A stretch of 25,384 bases of DNA from Rhodobacterales bacterium (lineage in GTDB: Bacteria; Pseudomonadota; Alphaproteobacteria; Rhodobacterales; Rhodobacteraceae), in contig JAACVA010000081.1 in NCBI GenBank assembly GCA_009992615.1, positions 1 through 25,384 of the forward strand, in the 5' to 3' direction. The notes under the pieces are model-generated. The model was not told where the DNA came from. It saw nothing but the letters and a program-made list of their open reading frames with translations, and did not search any database. The position numbers were made by a program, and so were the translations under genes. Of the stretch, positions 13,664 through 19,990 are shown piece after piece (positions within the stretch are counted from its first letter, which is position 1; the number at the start of each line of letters is the position of its first letter).

Positions 13664-14644
13664 TTACTCGGGCAGGCAGATTGTGCCTGCGCGGATGGCA
13701 AGCGTGGTGCGCAGGATCAGGCCTGCGACAAGGGCCAGCAGCAGGGCCAACAGGCCCGCGCCGATGATGCGATGAGGGGCCGAGGAGGCTGCTTCGGCAT
13801 AGCCAAAGCTTGCGATGCTTAGCGCAGCCAGTGGAAAAGACAGTGCCCACCACGACAGCGCAAAGGGAATTGTGCGGAACTTGGGCGCCTGGGTGGCCAC
13901 CAGGGCCGCGGAGACATAAGCCGCCGACAGCAGGAAGTGCCCAAAGGTTCCGACCTCTCCGCTGATGCGCAACCAGGCCGTAAAGGCCACAGCGGGCGGG
14001 GCGATCAGGATCATCAGCGTCGGCAGCATCTTGCCCGGCAGGGGGTCATGAAACATCAGCCGGTTCATCACCAGCGTCAGCAGCACCAGCCAAAAGATCA
14101 GCCCGCCGGAAAAGAAGAGCCACGAGATCTCGGTATAGCCCAACCGCGCGCCGGCCAGCGGCACGATCACATTGCCCACGGCCGGGATGAACCAGGCAGG
14201 GGTCATTTGGCCCTGCTGAAACGACCGGTGTCCGATCCAGGACCCGATCACCGACAGCGCCAGAACGCCTTGCAGCCCGGTGCCAATGAGCCAGACGGCA
14301 TGGGCAAGCTGTGGCCGCGAGTCCAAGAGCGCCGCCGCCAGCAAAAGAAGCGAGATCGAGATCGCGGGAAAGAAAGCGATCCGCACCGGGTGGTGCCATT
14401 CGGCCTTTACCTCGGCGCTGTGCAGCAGGGCTTTGGCCGCATAGCCGATTGCGATGGCGGCAAACATTGCCACCGACAGGATCAGGGCGGCGCTCGAGGC
14501 TGCATTCGACAGCTTGAATGTATGCTCCGCGGACCGGATGGCCAGCGTCGCGCCCATCATCCCCATGCCAATGGCAAAGAATGTGACGGGATAGTGCGCT
14601 AGCCGCATGGGGGCGGCGCGATATGTGTCGGCGATGGTCATCAT
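13664..14644 (-). CDS. SLAC1/TehA-type anion channel (TDT family)
   Basis: This protein has about 326 residues and ten hydrophobic helices, with the TDT/SLAC1 pattern: LAHYPVTFFAIGMGMMGATL at the start, WHHPVRIAFFPAISISLLLL (the conserved H-P-x-R...F-x-P), SWIGHRSFQQGQMTPAWFIP-VGNVIVPLAG (the conserved P-A-W-x-I-P-x-V-G), and FALSWWALSFPLAALSIASF. Family members carry anions such as chloride, nitrate, sulfite or tellurite. Beside sqr and dsrE, export of sulfite or related oxyanions is a reasonable inference. ATG 14644 or 14641 is chosen; an in-frame TTG at 14680 lies within a hairpin and is unlikely. No good ribosome binding site is visible. The dsrE-like gene starts 31 bases after its stop. 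Confidence 0.8.
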   Translation of the reverse strand: MMTIADTYRAAPMRLAHYPVTFFAIGMGMMGATLAIRSAEHTFKLSNAASSAALILSVAMFAAIAIGYAAKALLHSAEVKAEWHHPVRIAFFPAISISLLLLAAALLDSRPQLAHAVWLIGTGLQGVLALSVIGSWIGHRSFQQGQMTPAWFIPAVGNVIVPLAGARLGYTEISWLFFSGGLIFWLVLLTLVMNRLMFHDPLPGKMLPTLMILIAPPAVAFTAWLRISGEVGTFGHFLLSAAYVSAALVATQAPKFRTIPFALSWWALSFPLAALSIASFGYAEAASSAPHRIIGAGLLALLLALVAGLILRTTLAIRAGTICLPE

Positions 14645-14672
14645 CAAGGTCCGGTCTATGGGTAAGGGGGGT

Positions 14673-14708
14673 GTCGGCAACAGGGCGGGACGCTGCCACC
14701 TTGCCGAC
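14673..14708 (-). terminator. Stem-loop between cydX and the SLAC1 gene
   Basis: GTCGGCAA (14673-14680) and TTGCCGAC (14701-14708) pair perfectly around a GC-rich 20-base loop that can extend the stem. It lies 14 bases past the cydX stop. A shorter hairpin (CCGCGGG/CCCGCGG) overlaps the cydX stop. No T-run follows, so partial termination or RNA processing at the end of the cyd transcript is the likely role. Confidence 0.4.
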
Positions 14709-14721
14709 GGATGCCCGCGGG

Positions 14722-14862
14722 TCAGGCCCGCGGACTACGCGACGGAGGAGGACCGTCGCGGTTCAACATCTTTTCATCTTCCTTCAGCTCCAGCCACATC
14801 GCGTTCATCACGGCAAAGATCGCAGCCAGTGGAAGGCCCAGAAGCCATGCAAAATACCACAT
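14722..14862 (-). CDS. cydX: CydX, small subunit of cytochrome bd-I oxidase
   Basis: A 46-residue protein, below usual gene-calling cutoffs. It opens MWYFAWLLGLPLAAIFAVMN-AMWLEL, which is nearly the textbook CydX/YbgT sequence: one TM helix with the conserved W-Y-F-A-W, G-L-P-L-A and N-A-M-W residues. The tail EDEKMLNRDGPPPSRSPRA is polar. CydX binds CydA/CydB and stabilises the heme groups. AAGGA lies about 9 bases upstream, and the start is one base after the stop of the ferritin-like gene (TGACATG), indicating coupled translation. In E. coli cydX follows cydB directly; here the ferritin-like gene sits between them. Confidence 0.92.
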   Translation of the reverse strand: MWYFAWLLGLPLAAIFAVMNAMWLELKEDEKMLNRDGPPPSRSPRA

Positions 14863-14863
14863 G

Positions 14864-15421
14864 TCAGTGTCCTTTTACGGCGCCCCGGTGACGGCCTTTA
14901 CCGCATCCACCATGGGCTTGTGAAACAAGGTCCGGCACCCCATCGCCGCGCGTGGCGCAGCGACGGAACGCGGGAAGGTGACGGTCGCGCGAACTGTCGC
15001 GCAACTGGGTAAACAGGGCGACGATCCCGTCAAATCCGGCAACGGCCGGGATCAATTGCTCGTCGTAGAGACGCACATTTGCGATCTCGGCATCGACACC
15101 GATTGCGCAGGCAGCGCCCAGGGTTTCGGCCACCGGGTCAAGGGGCAGGTCGCCCGAGAGATAACCGTTGCGGGGCACGGCAAGACCATAGGCCTTGAGC
15201 ACCGTCGCAATGGCAGCGGCATGGCGACGTTCGGCCCGGATGATGTTCGAGAACGGCAGCACCTCGCCGTGGCGCGCAAGGACGCCGGCATAGGTCGCCT
15301 CGGCGTGGTGTTCATCGTCGAGCGCGGTCAGGAGGGCCGCCTTTACCGGTTCGGGTAACTGCGCGCCGGGACTGGCCGCTTGTGCGGCCAGGTTGGCGGT
15401 TTTGATGATATGACAGGCCAT
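14864..15421 (-). CDS. Ferritin-like DUF2202 protein within the cyd operon
   Basis: A 185-residue, helix-rich protein. Paired carboxylate and His residues of the DUF2202/ferritin-like type are visible: LLTALDDEHHAEATYAGVLA (about 30-49), FSNIIRAERRHAAAIATVLK (about 57-76), and VDAEIANVRLYDEQLIPAVA (about 108-127), then LRDSSRDRHLPAFRRC. It may bind a di-metal centre; the function of DUF2202 is unknown. AGGAG precedes ATG 15421, 11 bases after the cydB stop, and cydX follows by one base, so it is fully embedded in cydA-B-X. The last ~30 residues are Gly/Arg/His-rich and do not look family-like; a neighbouring frame ending at 14875 (HKPMVDAVKAVTGAP) reads more naturally, so a 3' frameshift is possible. 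Confidence 0.75.
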   Translation of the reverse strand: MACHIIKTANLAAQAASPGAQLPEPVKAALLTALDDEHHAEATYAGVLARHGEVLPFSNIIRAERRHAAAIATVLKAYGLAVPRNGYLSGDLPLDPVAETLGAACAIGVDAEIANVRLYDEQLIPAVAGFDGIVALFTQLRDSSRDRHLPAFRRCATRGDGVPDLVSQAHGGCGKGRHRGAVKGH

Positions 15422-15432
15422 CTGTGGCTCTC

Positions 15433-16596
15433 CTAGTAAACGCTGTCAGAATGGCTGGTCATGTCGGCCTCGGTGACCTTGCCCCACAGCACCTTGTAGA
15501 CCCAGGCGGTGTACATCAGGATCAGCGGCATAAAGATCGCCGTGACCACCAGCATGATGAACAGCGTGAGGTGCGACGAGGAACTGTTCCACACCGTCAG
15601 CGATGATTGCGGATCGGACGACGACGGCATGATGAAGGGAAACATCGTCAGACCCACGGATGAAATCACCCCAAGGATCGCTATTTTGGAAAACAGCAGG
15701 GTGGACACCTCGCGCCCGGCCCGCAGGCCAAGGAAGGTCAGGATACCGCCCAGAATGCCCATGACCGGGGCAATCACGATCCACGGCCGGTCGGCATAGG
15801 CGGTCAGCCAGGTTGCCGTGCGCGCCACCTCAAAGTGCAGCGGGTTCGACGGGCCGCCGGTGACATAGTCGCCGACGATGCGGTAGCCCTCGATCCCAAC
15901 GGCCATCCAGACCCCGGCCAGCGCATAGGCCCCGACCGCCACCAGTGCTGCCACCGACCCGATGGCGCGGGCGCGGGTCTGCACCACGCCTTCCGCTTTC
16001 AGCGTCAGCCATGCGCCCCCATGCATCACCAGCATGGCCAGCGACACGACGCCCGCAAGGATCGAGAACGGGTCCAGCAGGCCAATGAACTTCATGTACC
16101 ACGCGCCTTCATAGATCGTGTGGAGATCATCGGTGAAGTGAAAGGGAACGCCCTGGATCACGTTGCCGACCGCCACGCCGAACAACAGCGCGGGGATGGC
16201 ACCGCTGGCAAACAGCGCCCAGTCCCAGGCGGTGCGCCAGCGCGGATCATCGCGCTTGGAGCGGTATTTGAACGCCACCGGCCGCACGATAAAGGCCGCA
16301 AGGATGACGAACATCGCCAGATAAAACCCCGAGAATGACACCGCATAGAGTGGCGGCCAAGCGGCAAAGATCGCCCCGCCACCCAAGATGAACCAGACCT
16401 GGTTGCCTTCCCACACCGGGCCGATGGTGTTGATGGCCACGCGGCGTTCGACATCGGTCTTGCCAACAAAGGGGATCAGCGCACCTACCCCCATATCAAA
16501 CCCGTCGGTCAGGGCGAACCCGATCAGCAGGACGCCCAGAAGCCCCCACCAGATCACCCGAAGCACTTCGTAGCTCAGCAATTCATGCAAGATCAT
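15433..16596 (-). CDS. cydB: Cytochrome bd ubiquinol oxidase subunit II
   Basis: This 387-residue protein is close to the usual CydB length. It shows the family start (LRVIWWGLLGVLLIGFALTD, GFDMGVGALIPFVG) and the core INTIGPVWEGNQVWFILGGG, AIFAAWPPLYAVSFSGFYLA, with VRPVAFKYRSKRDDPRWRTA. The end is MLVVTAIFMPLILMYTAWVY, KVLWGKVTEAD. It forms the heterodimer with CydA in the inner membrane, reducing oxygen to water with quinol electrons. GGAG precedes ATG 16596, five bases after the cydA stop. The conserved acidic residues of the DGFDMG region, linked to the proton/oxygen path, are kept. No lesions are seen. Confidence 0.97.
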   Translation of the reverse strand: MILHELLSYEVLRVIWWGLLGVLLIGFALTDGFDMGVGALIPFVGKTDVERRVAINTIGPVWEGNQVWFILGGGAIFAAWPPLYAVSFSGFYLAMFVILAAFIVRPVAFKYRSKRDDPRWRTAWDWALFASGAIPALLFGVAVGNVIQGVPFHFTDDLHTIYEGAWYMKFIGLLDPFSILAGVVSLAMLVMHGGAWLTLKAEGVVQTRARAIGSVAALVAVGAYALAGVWMAVGIEGYRIVGDYVTGGPSNPLHFEVARTATWLTAYADRPWIVIAPVMGILGGILTFLGLRAGREVSTLLFSKIAILGVISSVGLTMFPFIMPSSSDPQSSLTVWNSSSSHLTLFIMLVVTAIFMPLILMYTAWVYKVLWGKVTEADMTSHSDSVY

Positions 16597-16601
16597 GGCT
16601 C

Positions 16602-18224
16602 TTACTCCGCCGGTTGAAGGTCAGGTTGGGCGATGGCGTCGGCATTGCGCCGTCCGGCCAGCCGCTCCGTATGACGCAGGGCCCAGGCGTCAGTTTCCGA
16701 AACGTCCTGGAACGGACCCTTGCGGATGTATTTCACCATCAGCCCCATCTCGATGATAAACAGCACGGAGTAGAACAGGACGAATCCCGCCAAGGTCAGC
16801 GCCACCTCGGTCATCGACAAAGCACTCACCGACATGGCCGTGGGCAGCACGCCGTCCACCGTCCAGGGCTGGCGGCCAAATTCGGCCACGAACCAGCCCA
16901 TCTCGGCCGCGATCCACGGTGCCGGGATCATCACCACCGCCAGCCAAAGGGCAGGACGGGGATAGTTCATGCCACGGAAAGACGACCGCCAGAAGAAATA
17001 AGCCATGGTCGCGATAAACCCGAACCCAAGCGCCACCATGACCCGGAACGCCCAGAACAGCGGCCAGACGGTCGGCACCGTGTCATTCGACGCGGCCACG
17101 ATTTGGTCTTCCGTCGCTTGGCGCGGATCATCGACGTATTTCTTCAAAAGGAAGGCAAAGCCCAGATCGGCCGAATGTTCCTCGAACGTCGCCATGATCA
17201 CCGGGTCTGCGGCATCGCGCTTCTCGCGGATGTGCATCAGTGCATCATAGGCGATGATGCCGCTACGGATGCGGGTTTCGGCCTGTGCCACCAGATCATT
17301 GATGCCCGGAATCTCCGTGGTCAGCGACCGCGTGCCGATCAGGCCCATCGCCCAGGGGATGGTGATGGCATAATGCGTCTCGCGCGCTTCTTGATCGGGG
17401 AAGCCGACCAGGTTGAAGGGTGCGGGAGCCTCATGGGTTTCCCACATCGCCTCGATGGCGGCGAGTTTCATCTTCTGACTGTGGGTGGCGGAATAGCCCG
17501 ACTCGTCGCCCAGAAGGACGACCGAGAAAGCCGAGGCAAGGCCAAAAGCCGCAGCCACCGTGATCGACCGCCGGGCCAGTTCGACATGGCGGTTCTTCAG
17601 CAGATACCACGCCGACACGCCGATCACAAAAACCGCCGCAGTGACATAGCCGGCCGACACGGTATGCACGAACTTTGCCTGCGCCACCTCGTTGAACAGG
17701 ACGGCAAAGAAATCGGTCATCTCCATCCGCATGGTCTGCGGGTTGAACTCCGCGCCCACGGGGTTCTGCATCCAGCCGTTGGCGATCAGGATCCACAGCG
17801 CCGAGAAGTTAGACCCGATGGCCACCAGCCATGCCACCGTCAGGTGCGCGACCTTGCTCAGCTTGTCCCAGCCAAAGAAGAACAGGCCGACAAAGGTCGC
17901 CTCAAGGAAGAAGGCCATCAGACCTTCGATCGCCAGCGGCGCGCCAAAGATGTCGCCGACATAATGGCTGTAATAGCTCCAGTTCATGCCGAACTGGAAC
18001 TCCATGGTGATGCCCGTCGCGACGCCGAGGACAAAGTTGATCCCGAACAGCATCCCCCAGAATTTCGTCATCTGCCGCCAGATGGGGCGGTTGGTCATGA
18101 CATAGACCGTCTCCATGATCGCGACGATGATCGACAGACCCAGCGTCAGCGGCACGAAGAGGAAGTGATACATGGCTGTCATGGCAAACTGCAGCCGTGA
18201 CAGCTCGACAATCCCGAATTCCAT
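16602..18224 (-). CDS. cydA: Cytochrome bd ubiquinol oxidase subunit I, long Q-loop type
   Basis: A 540-residue subunit that carries all three hemes and the quinol site. The start MEFGIVELSRLQFAMTAMYH contains the axial His20 (E. coli His19, b595). The second His is in AQAKFVHTVSAGYV, and the b558 Met is in the later TM region. GDESGY marks the Q-loop start, and the loop is long (through about PTVWPLFWAFRVMVALGFGF), as in E. coli bd-I, not the short loop of cyanide-insensitive CIO oxidases. GRQPWTVDGVLPTA near the end is also typical. ATG 18224 is chosen for homology and GGAG 8 bases before; the longer frame to 18269 runs into the leader. An FNR box and an ATTC-N8-GAAT palindrome lie just upstream. 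bd oxidases are known in E. coli to resist sulfide. Confidence 0.97.
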   Translation of the reverse strand: MEFGIVELSRLQFAMTAMYHFLFVPLTLGLSIIVAIMETVYVMTNRPIWRQMTKFWGMLFGINFVLGVATGITMEFQFGMNWSYYSHYVGDIFGAPLAIEGLMAFFLEATFVGLFFFGWDKLSKVAHLTVAWLVAIGSNFSALWILIANGWMQNPVGAEFNPQTMRMEMTDFFAVLFNEVAQAKFVHTVSAGYVTAAVFVIGVSAWYLLKNRHVELARRSITVAAAFGLASAFSVVLLGDESGYSATHSQKMKLAAIEAMWETHEAPAPFNLVGFPDQEARETHYAITIPWAMGLIGTRSLTTEIPGINDLVAQAETRIRSGIIAYDALMHIREKRDAADPVIMATFEEHSADLGFAFLLKKYVDDPRQATEDQIVAASNDTVPTVWPLFWAFRVMVALGFGFIATMAYFFWRSSFRGMNYPRPALWLAVVMIPAPWIAAEMGWFVAEFGRQPWTVDGVLPTAMSVSALSMTEVALTLAGFVLFYSVLFIIEMGLMVKYIRKGPFQDVSETDAWALRHTERLAGRRNADAIAQPDLQPAE

Positions 18225-18263
18225 ATCTTTGGCTCCAGTTCTCGGAGGCGCATCCTCCGCGAA

Positions 18264-18287
18264 AAACATTCCTATTTTGGAATGTTT
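18264..18287 (-). promoter_or_regulatory. Perfect palindrome with ATTC-N8-GAAT in cydA leader
   Basis: AAACATTCC (18264-18272), six bases, GGAATGTTT (18279-18287): nine perfectly paired bases per arm. The inner part is ATTC-N8-GAAT (18268-18283), the same form as at sqr and as reported for SqrR. If the FNR box at 18311 acts at -41.5, this palindrome covers the -10 and +1 region, an ideal repressor site. Alternatives: an NsrR- or other Rrf2-type operator (an nsrR-like gene is at 21766), or, as RNA on the minus strand, an AT-rich hairpin with a short T-run acting as a weak terminator after cydC. Confidence 0.55.
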
Positions 18288-18310
18288 CTGCCGATTTGGC
18301 GGATGCGACC

Positions 18311-18324
18311 TTGATCCAGATCAA
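18311..18324 (-). promoter_or_regulatory. Perfect FNR/FnrL box upstream of cydA
   Basis: TTGAT-CCAG-ATCAA matches the FNR/FnrL consensus exactly and is centred about 93 bases upstream of the cydA start. A hexamer AAACAT on the minus strand (18287-18282) is spaced suitably for a -10 with the box at -41.5. It lies 23 bases after the cydC stop, giving cydABX its own low-oxygen promoter separate from cydDC. Confidence 0.8.
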
Positions 18325-18346
18325 TAACTGACATCTTGTGTACAAC

Positions 18347-19990
18347 TTACCGCAGTGAAATGACCTGATCGGCAAAGCCGGTTTCCGCCGGGCGGTGCGC
18401 GGCAATCAGCATGGCGGCATCGGGCAGAATCGTGCGGATGCCGCGCAACACGGCCTGTGCCGTGGCGTCGTCCAGCCCCTCGGTCGGCTCGTCCAGCAAC
18501 AGCACGGCGGGCGCCCGGATCAAGGCCCGCGCCAGGGCCAGCCGCCGCGCCTCGCCGCCGGAAAGCCCCTCTCCCCTTGGCCCGATCTGCGCGCCAAGCC
18601 CACCTTTGGCCGCAATCACCTTGTCTAGCTGCACGGCCCCCAGCACTTGCCAAAGCCGGGCGTCATCAGCGGGGCCAGCAAGGCGCAAGGCTTGGTCCAC
18701 ACTGCCCGCCATTAGCGCGCTGCGTTGCGGCAACAGGGTCAGGTGGGTGCGAAGATCTGCCTCTGGCAGGTCCGACAGTTTGATGTCCGCAATCCGGATT
18801 TCGCCTGTGGCCACCGGATGCAGCCCAGCTATGGCCAACAGCAGTGTGGATTTCCCGCAGCCACTGGCCCCAGTGACCGCAACCGTTTCACCCGAGCGGA
18901 TGTGTAAAGAAAAATCAGTCAGCATCGGCAGAGGGCTGCCGGGACGGTGCAGGGTCACAGCGTCAATCCGCAGATCCGCGCCTTTGCCGAGGGGGCGCGC
19001 AGGGGCGACAGCAGGCGTCGCGGTCGCAAGATCGCGCCCCACACGCCGGGCGGCATCTGCCATGCGGCCAAGGTCAGACACCGTGCGCCGCAAGGGCGCC
19101 AATGTCTCGGCCAGCGCAAGGGCGGCGAAAAAGCCAAGGGCTGCAAAGGCGGGCGCAATCTGGCCCTGTTGAACCAGCATCAGCCCGATCCCAAGCGCCC
19201 CTGCCGCCACCGCCGATGCCACCAAGGCCAGGGCTGCACCCGCCTGCCGTTCGGCCCGGTCCAATCTGTGGCGCAGTGCAAGACGCCGGGCCTCGGCCCC
19301 TTGCACCGCCTGGGCCTGCGCGACCAGACGGCCATACACCGCCAGATCGCGACGCGCGCGGATCAGATCGATCAAGCGGGACCTAAACGCCTGCGCCGCT
19401 ACCTCGGCCCGGCGCGACAGTGGGATACTGACCCGCGCCATCCAGATAAAAACCATCGCTGCACCAATGACATAGCCACCCACGACCCACAGCGCGACCA
19501 ACGGATGAACCAGCAACCACAGCATCACCAAAACGATGACCTGCACCGCCAGCCCCGCCATCGCCGGCAGCACCAGCCGCAGGGGCACGCCGTCCAGCGC
19601 GTCGATATCTGCTGTCAACCGGTTCAGCGCCTGTGCCCCCCGCGCCCGGATGATGCGCCGATAAGGTGCGGCCAGATGTGAGGTGAGCACCCGAAGCCGC
19701 AGGTTTTCCAGCGCGCGCAGCGTGGCGTCATGGGTCAGCATCCGCTCACCATAGCGTGCCGCCGCGCGGCCAAGCGCCAGAAACCGCACCATGGCCGACG
19801 GGCGGAACACATCGAAAACCGCGCCAGTGCCCGCCAACCCTGCCGCCGCCGCCGCTGTGATGAACCACCCCGACAGCCCCAAGAGCGCCGCCCCCATGGC
19901 CAGCACCACAACGCTCAGCGCAGCCCCCCGCAGCATCGCTGTGCGCTGATCGCGCAGGATCAGCCTGAAGATGACCCAAAGAGCGGTCAT
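18347..19990 (-). CDS. cydC: CydC, half of the CydDC thiol/heme-linked ABC exporter
   Basis: This 547-residue fused TM-ATPase protein opens MTALWVIFRLILRDQRTAML. The membrane half is about 1-310, including LGLSGWFITAAAAAGLAGTG and the CydC-like VRFLALGRAAARYGERMLTH DATLRAL stretch. The ATPase half has Walker A GASGCGKST, signature LSGGEARRLALARAL, Walker B VLLLDEPTEGLDD and H-loop IAAHRP. CydDC exports glutathione/cysteine and is required for bd assembly. The ATG at 19990 overlaps the cydD stop (ATGA). It is shorter than E. coli CydC by a few tens of residues, but all motifs are present. Confidence 0.93.
   Translation of the reverse strand: MTALWVIFRLILRDQRTAMLRGAALSVVVLAMGAALLGLSGWFITAAAAAGLAGTGAVFDVFRPSAMVRFLALGRAAARYGERMLTHDATLRALENLRLRVLTSHLAAPYRRIIRARGAQALNRLTADIDALDGVPLRLVLPAMAGLAVQVIVLVMLWLLVHPLVALWVVGGYVIGAAMVFIWMARVSIPLSRRAEVAAQAFRSRLIDLIRARRDLAVYGRLVAQAQAVQGAEARRLALRHRLDRAERQAGAALALVASAVAAGALGIGLMLVQQGQIAPAFAALGFFAALALAETLAPLRRTVSDLGRMADAARRVGRDLATATPAVAPARPLGKGADLRIDAVTLHRPGSPLPMLTDFSLHIRSGETVAVTGASGCGKSTLLLAIAGLHPVATGEIRIADIKLSDLPEADLRTHLTLLPQRSALMAGSVDQALRLAGPADDARLWQVLGAVQLDKVIAAKGGLGAQIGPRGEGLSGGEARRLALARALIRAPAVLLLDEPTEGLDDATAQAVLRGIRTILPDAAMLIAAHRPAETGFADQVISLR

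Noticed and set aside
16614..18200. A 528-codon open frame on the plus strand opposite cydA, rich in His, Arg, Asp and Gln
   Set aside because: It is the antisense shadow of a highly conserved, GC-biased gene; the composition is typical of a mirrored membrane protein and no family features are visible.
18264..18287. Palindrome considered as the intrinsic terminator of cydC
   Set aside because: It lies about 60 bases past cydC, beyond the cydA FNR box, is AT-rich and weakly pairing, and its T-run is short. An operator fits better, though a weak terminator cannot be excluded.
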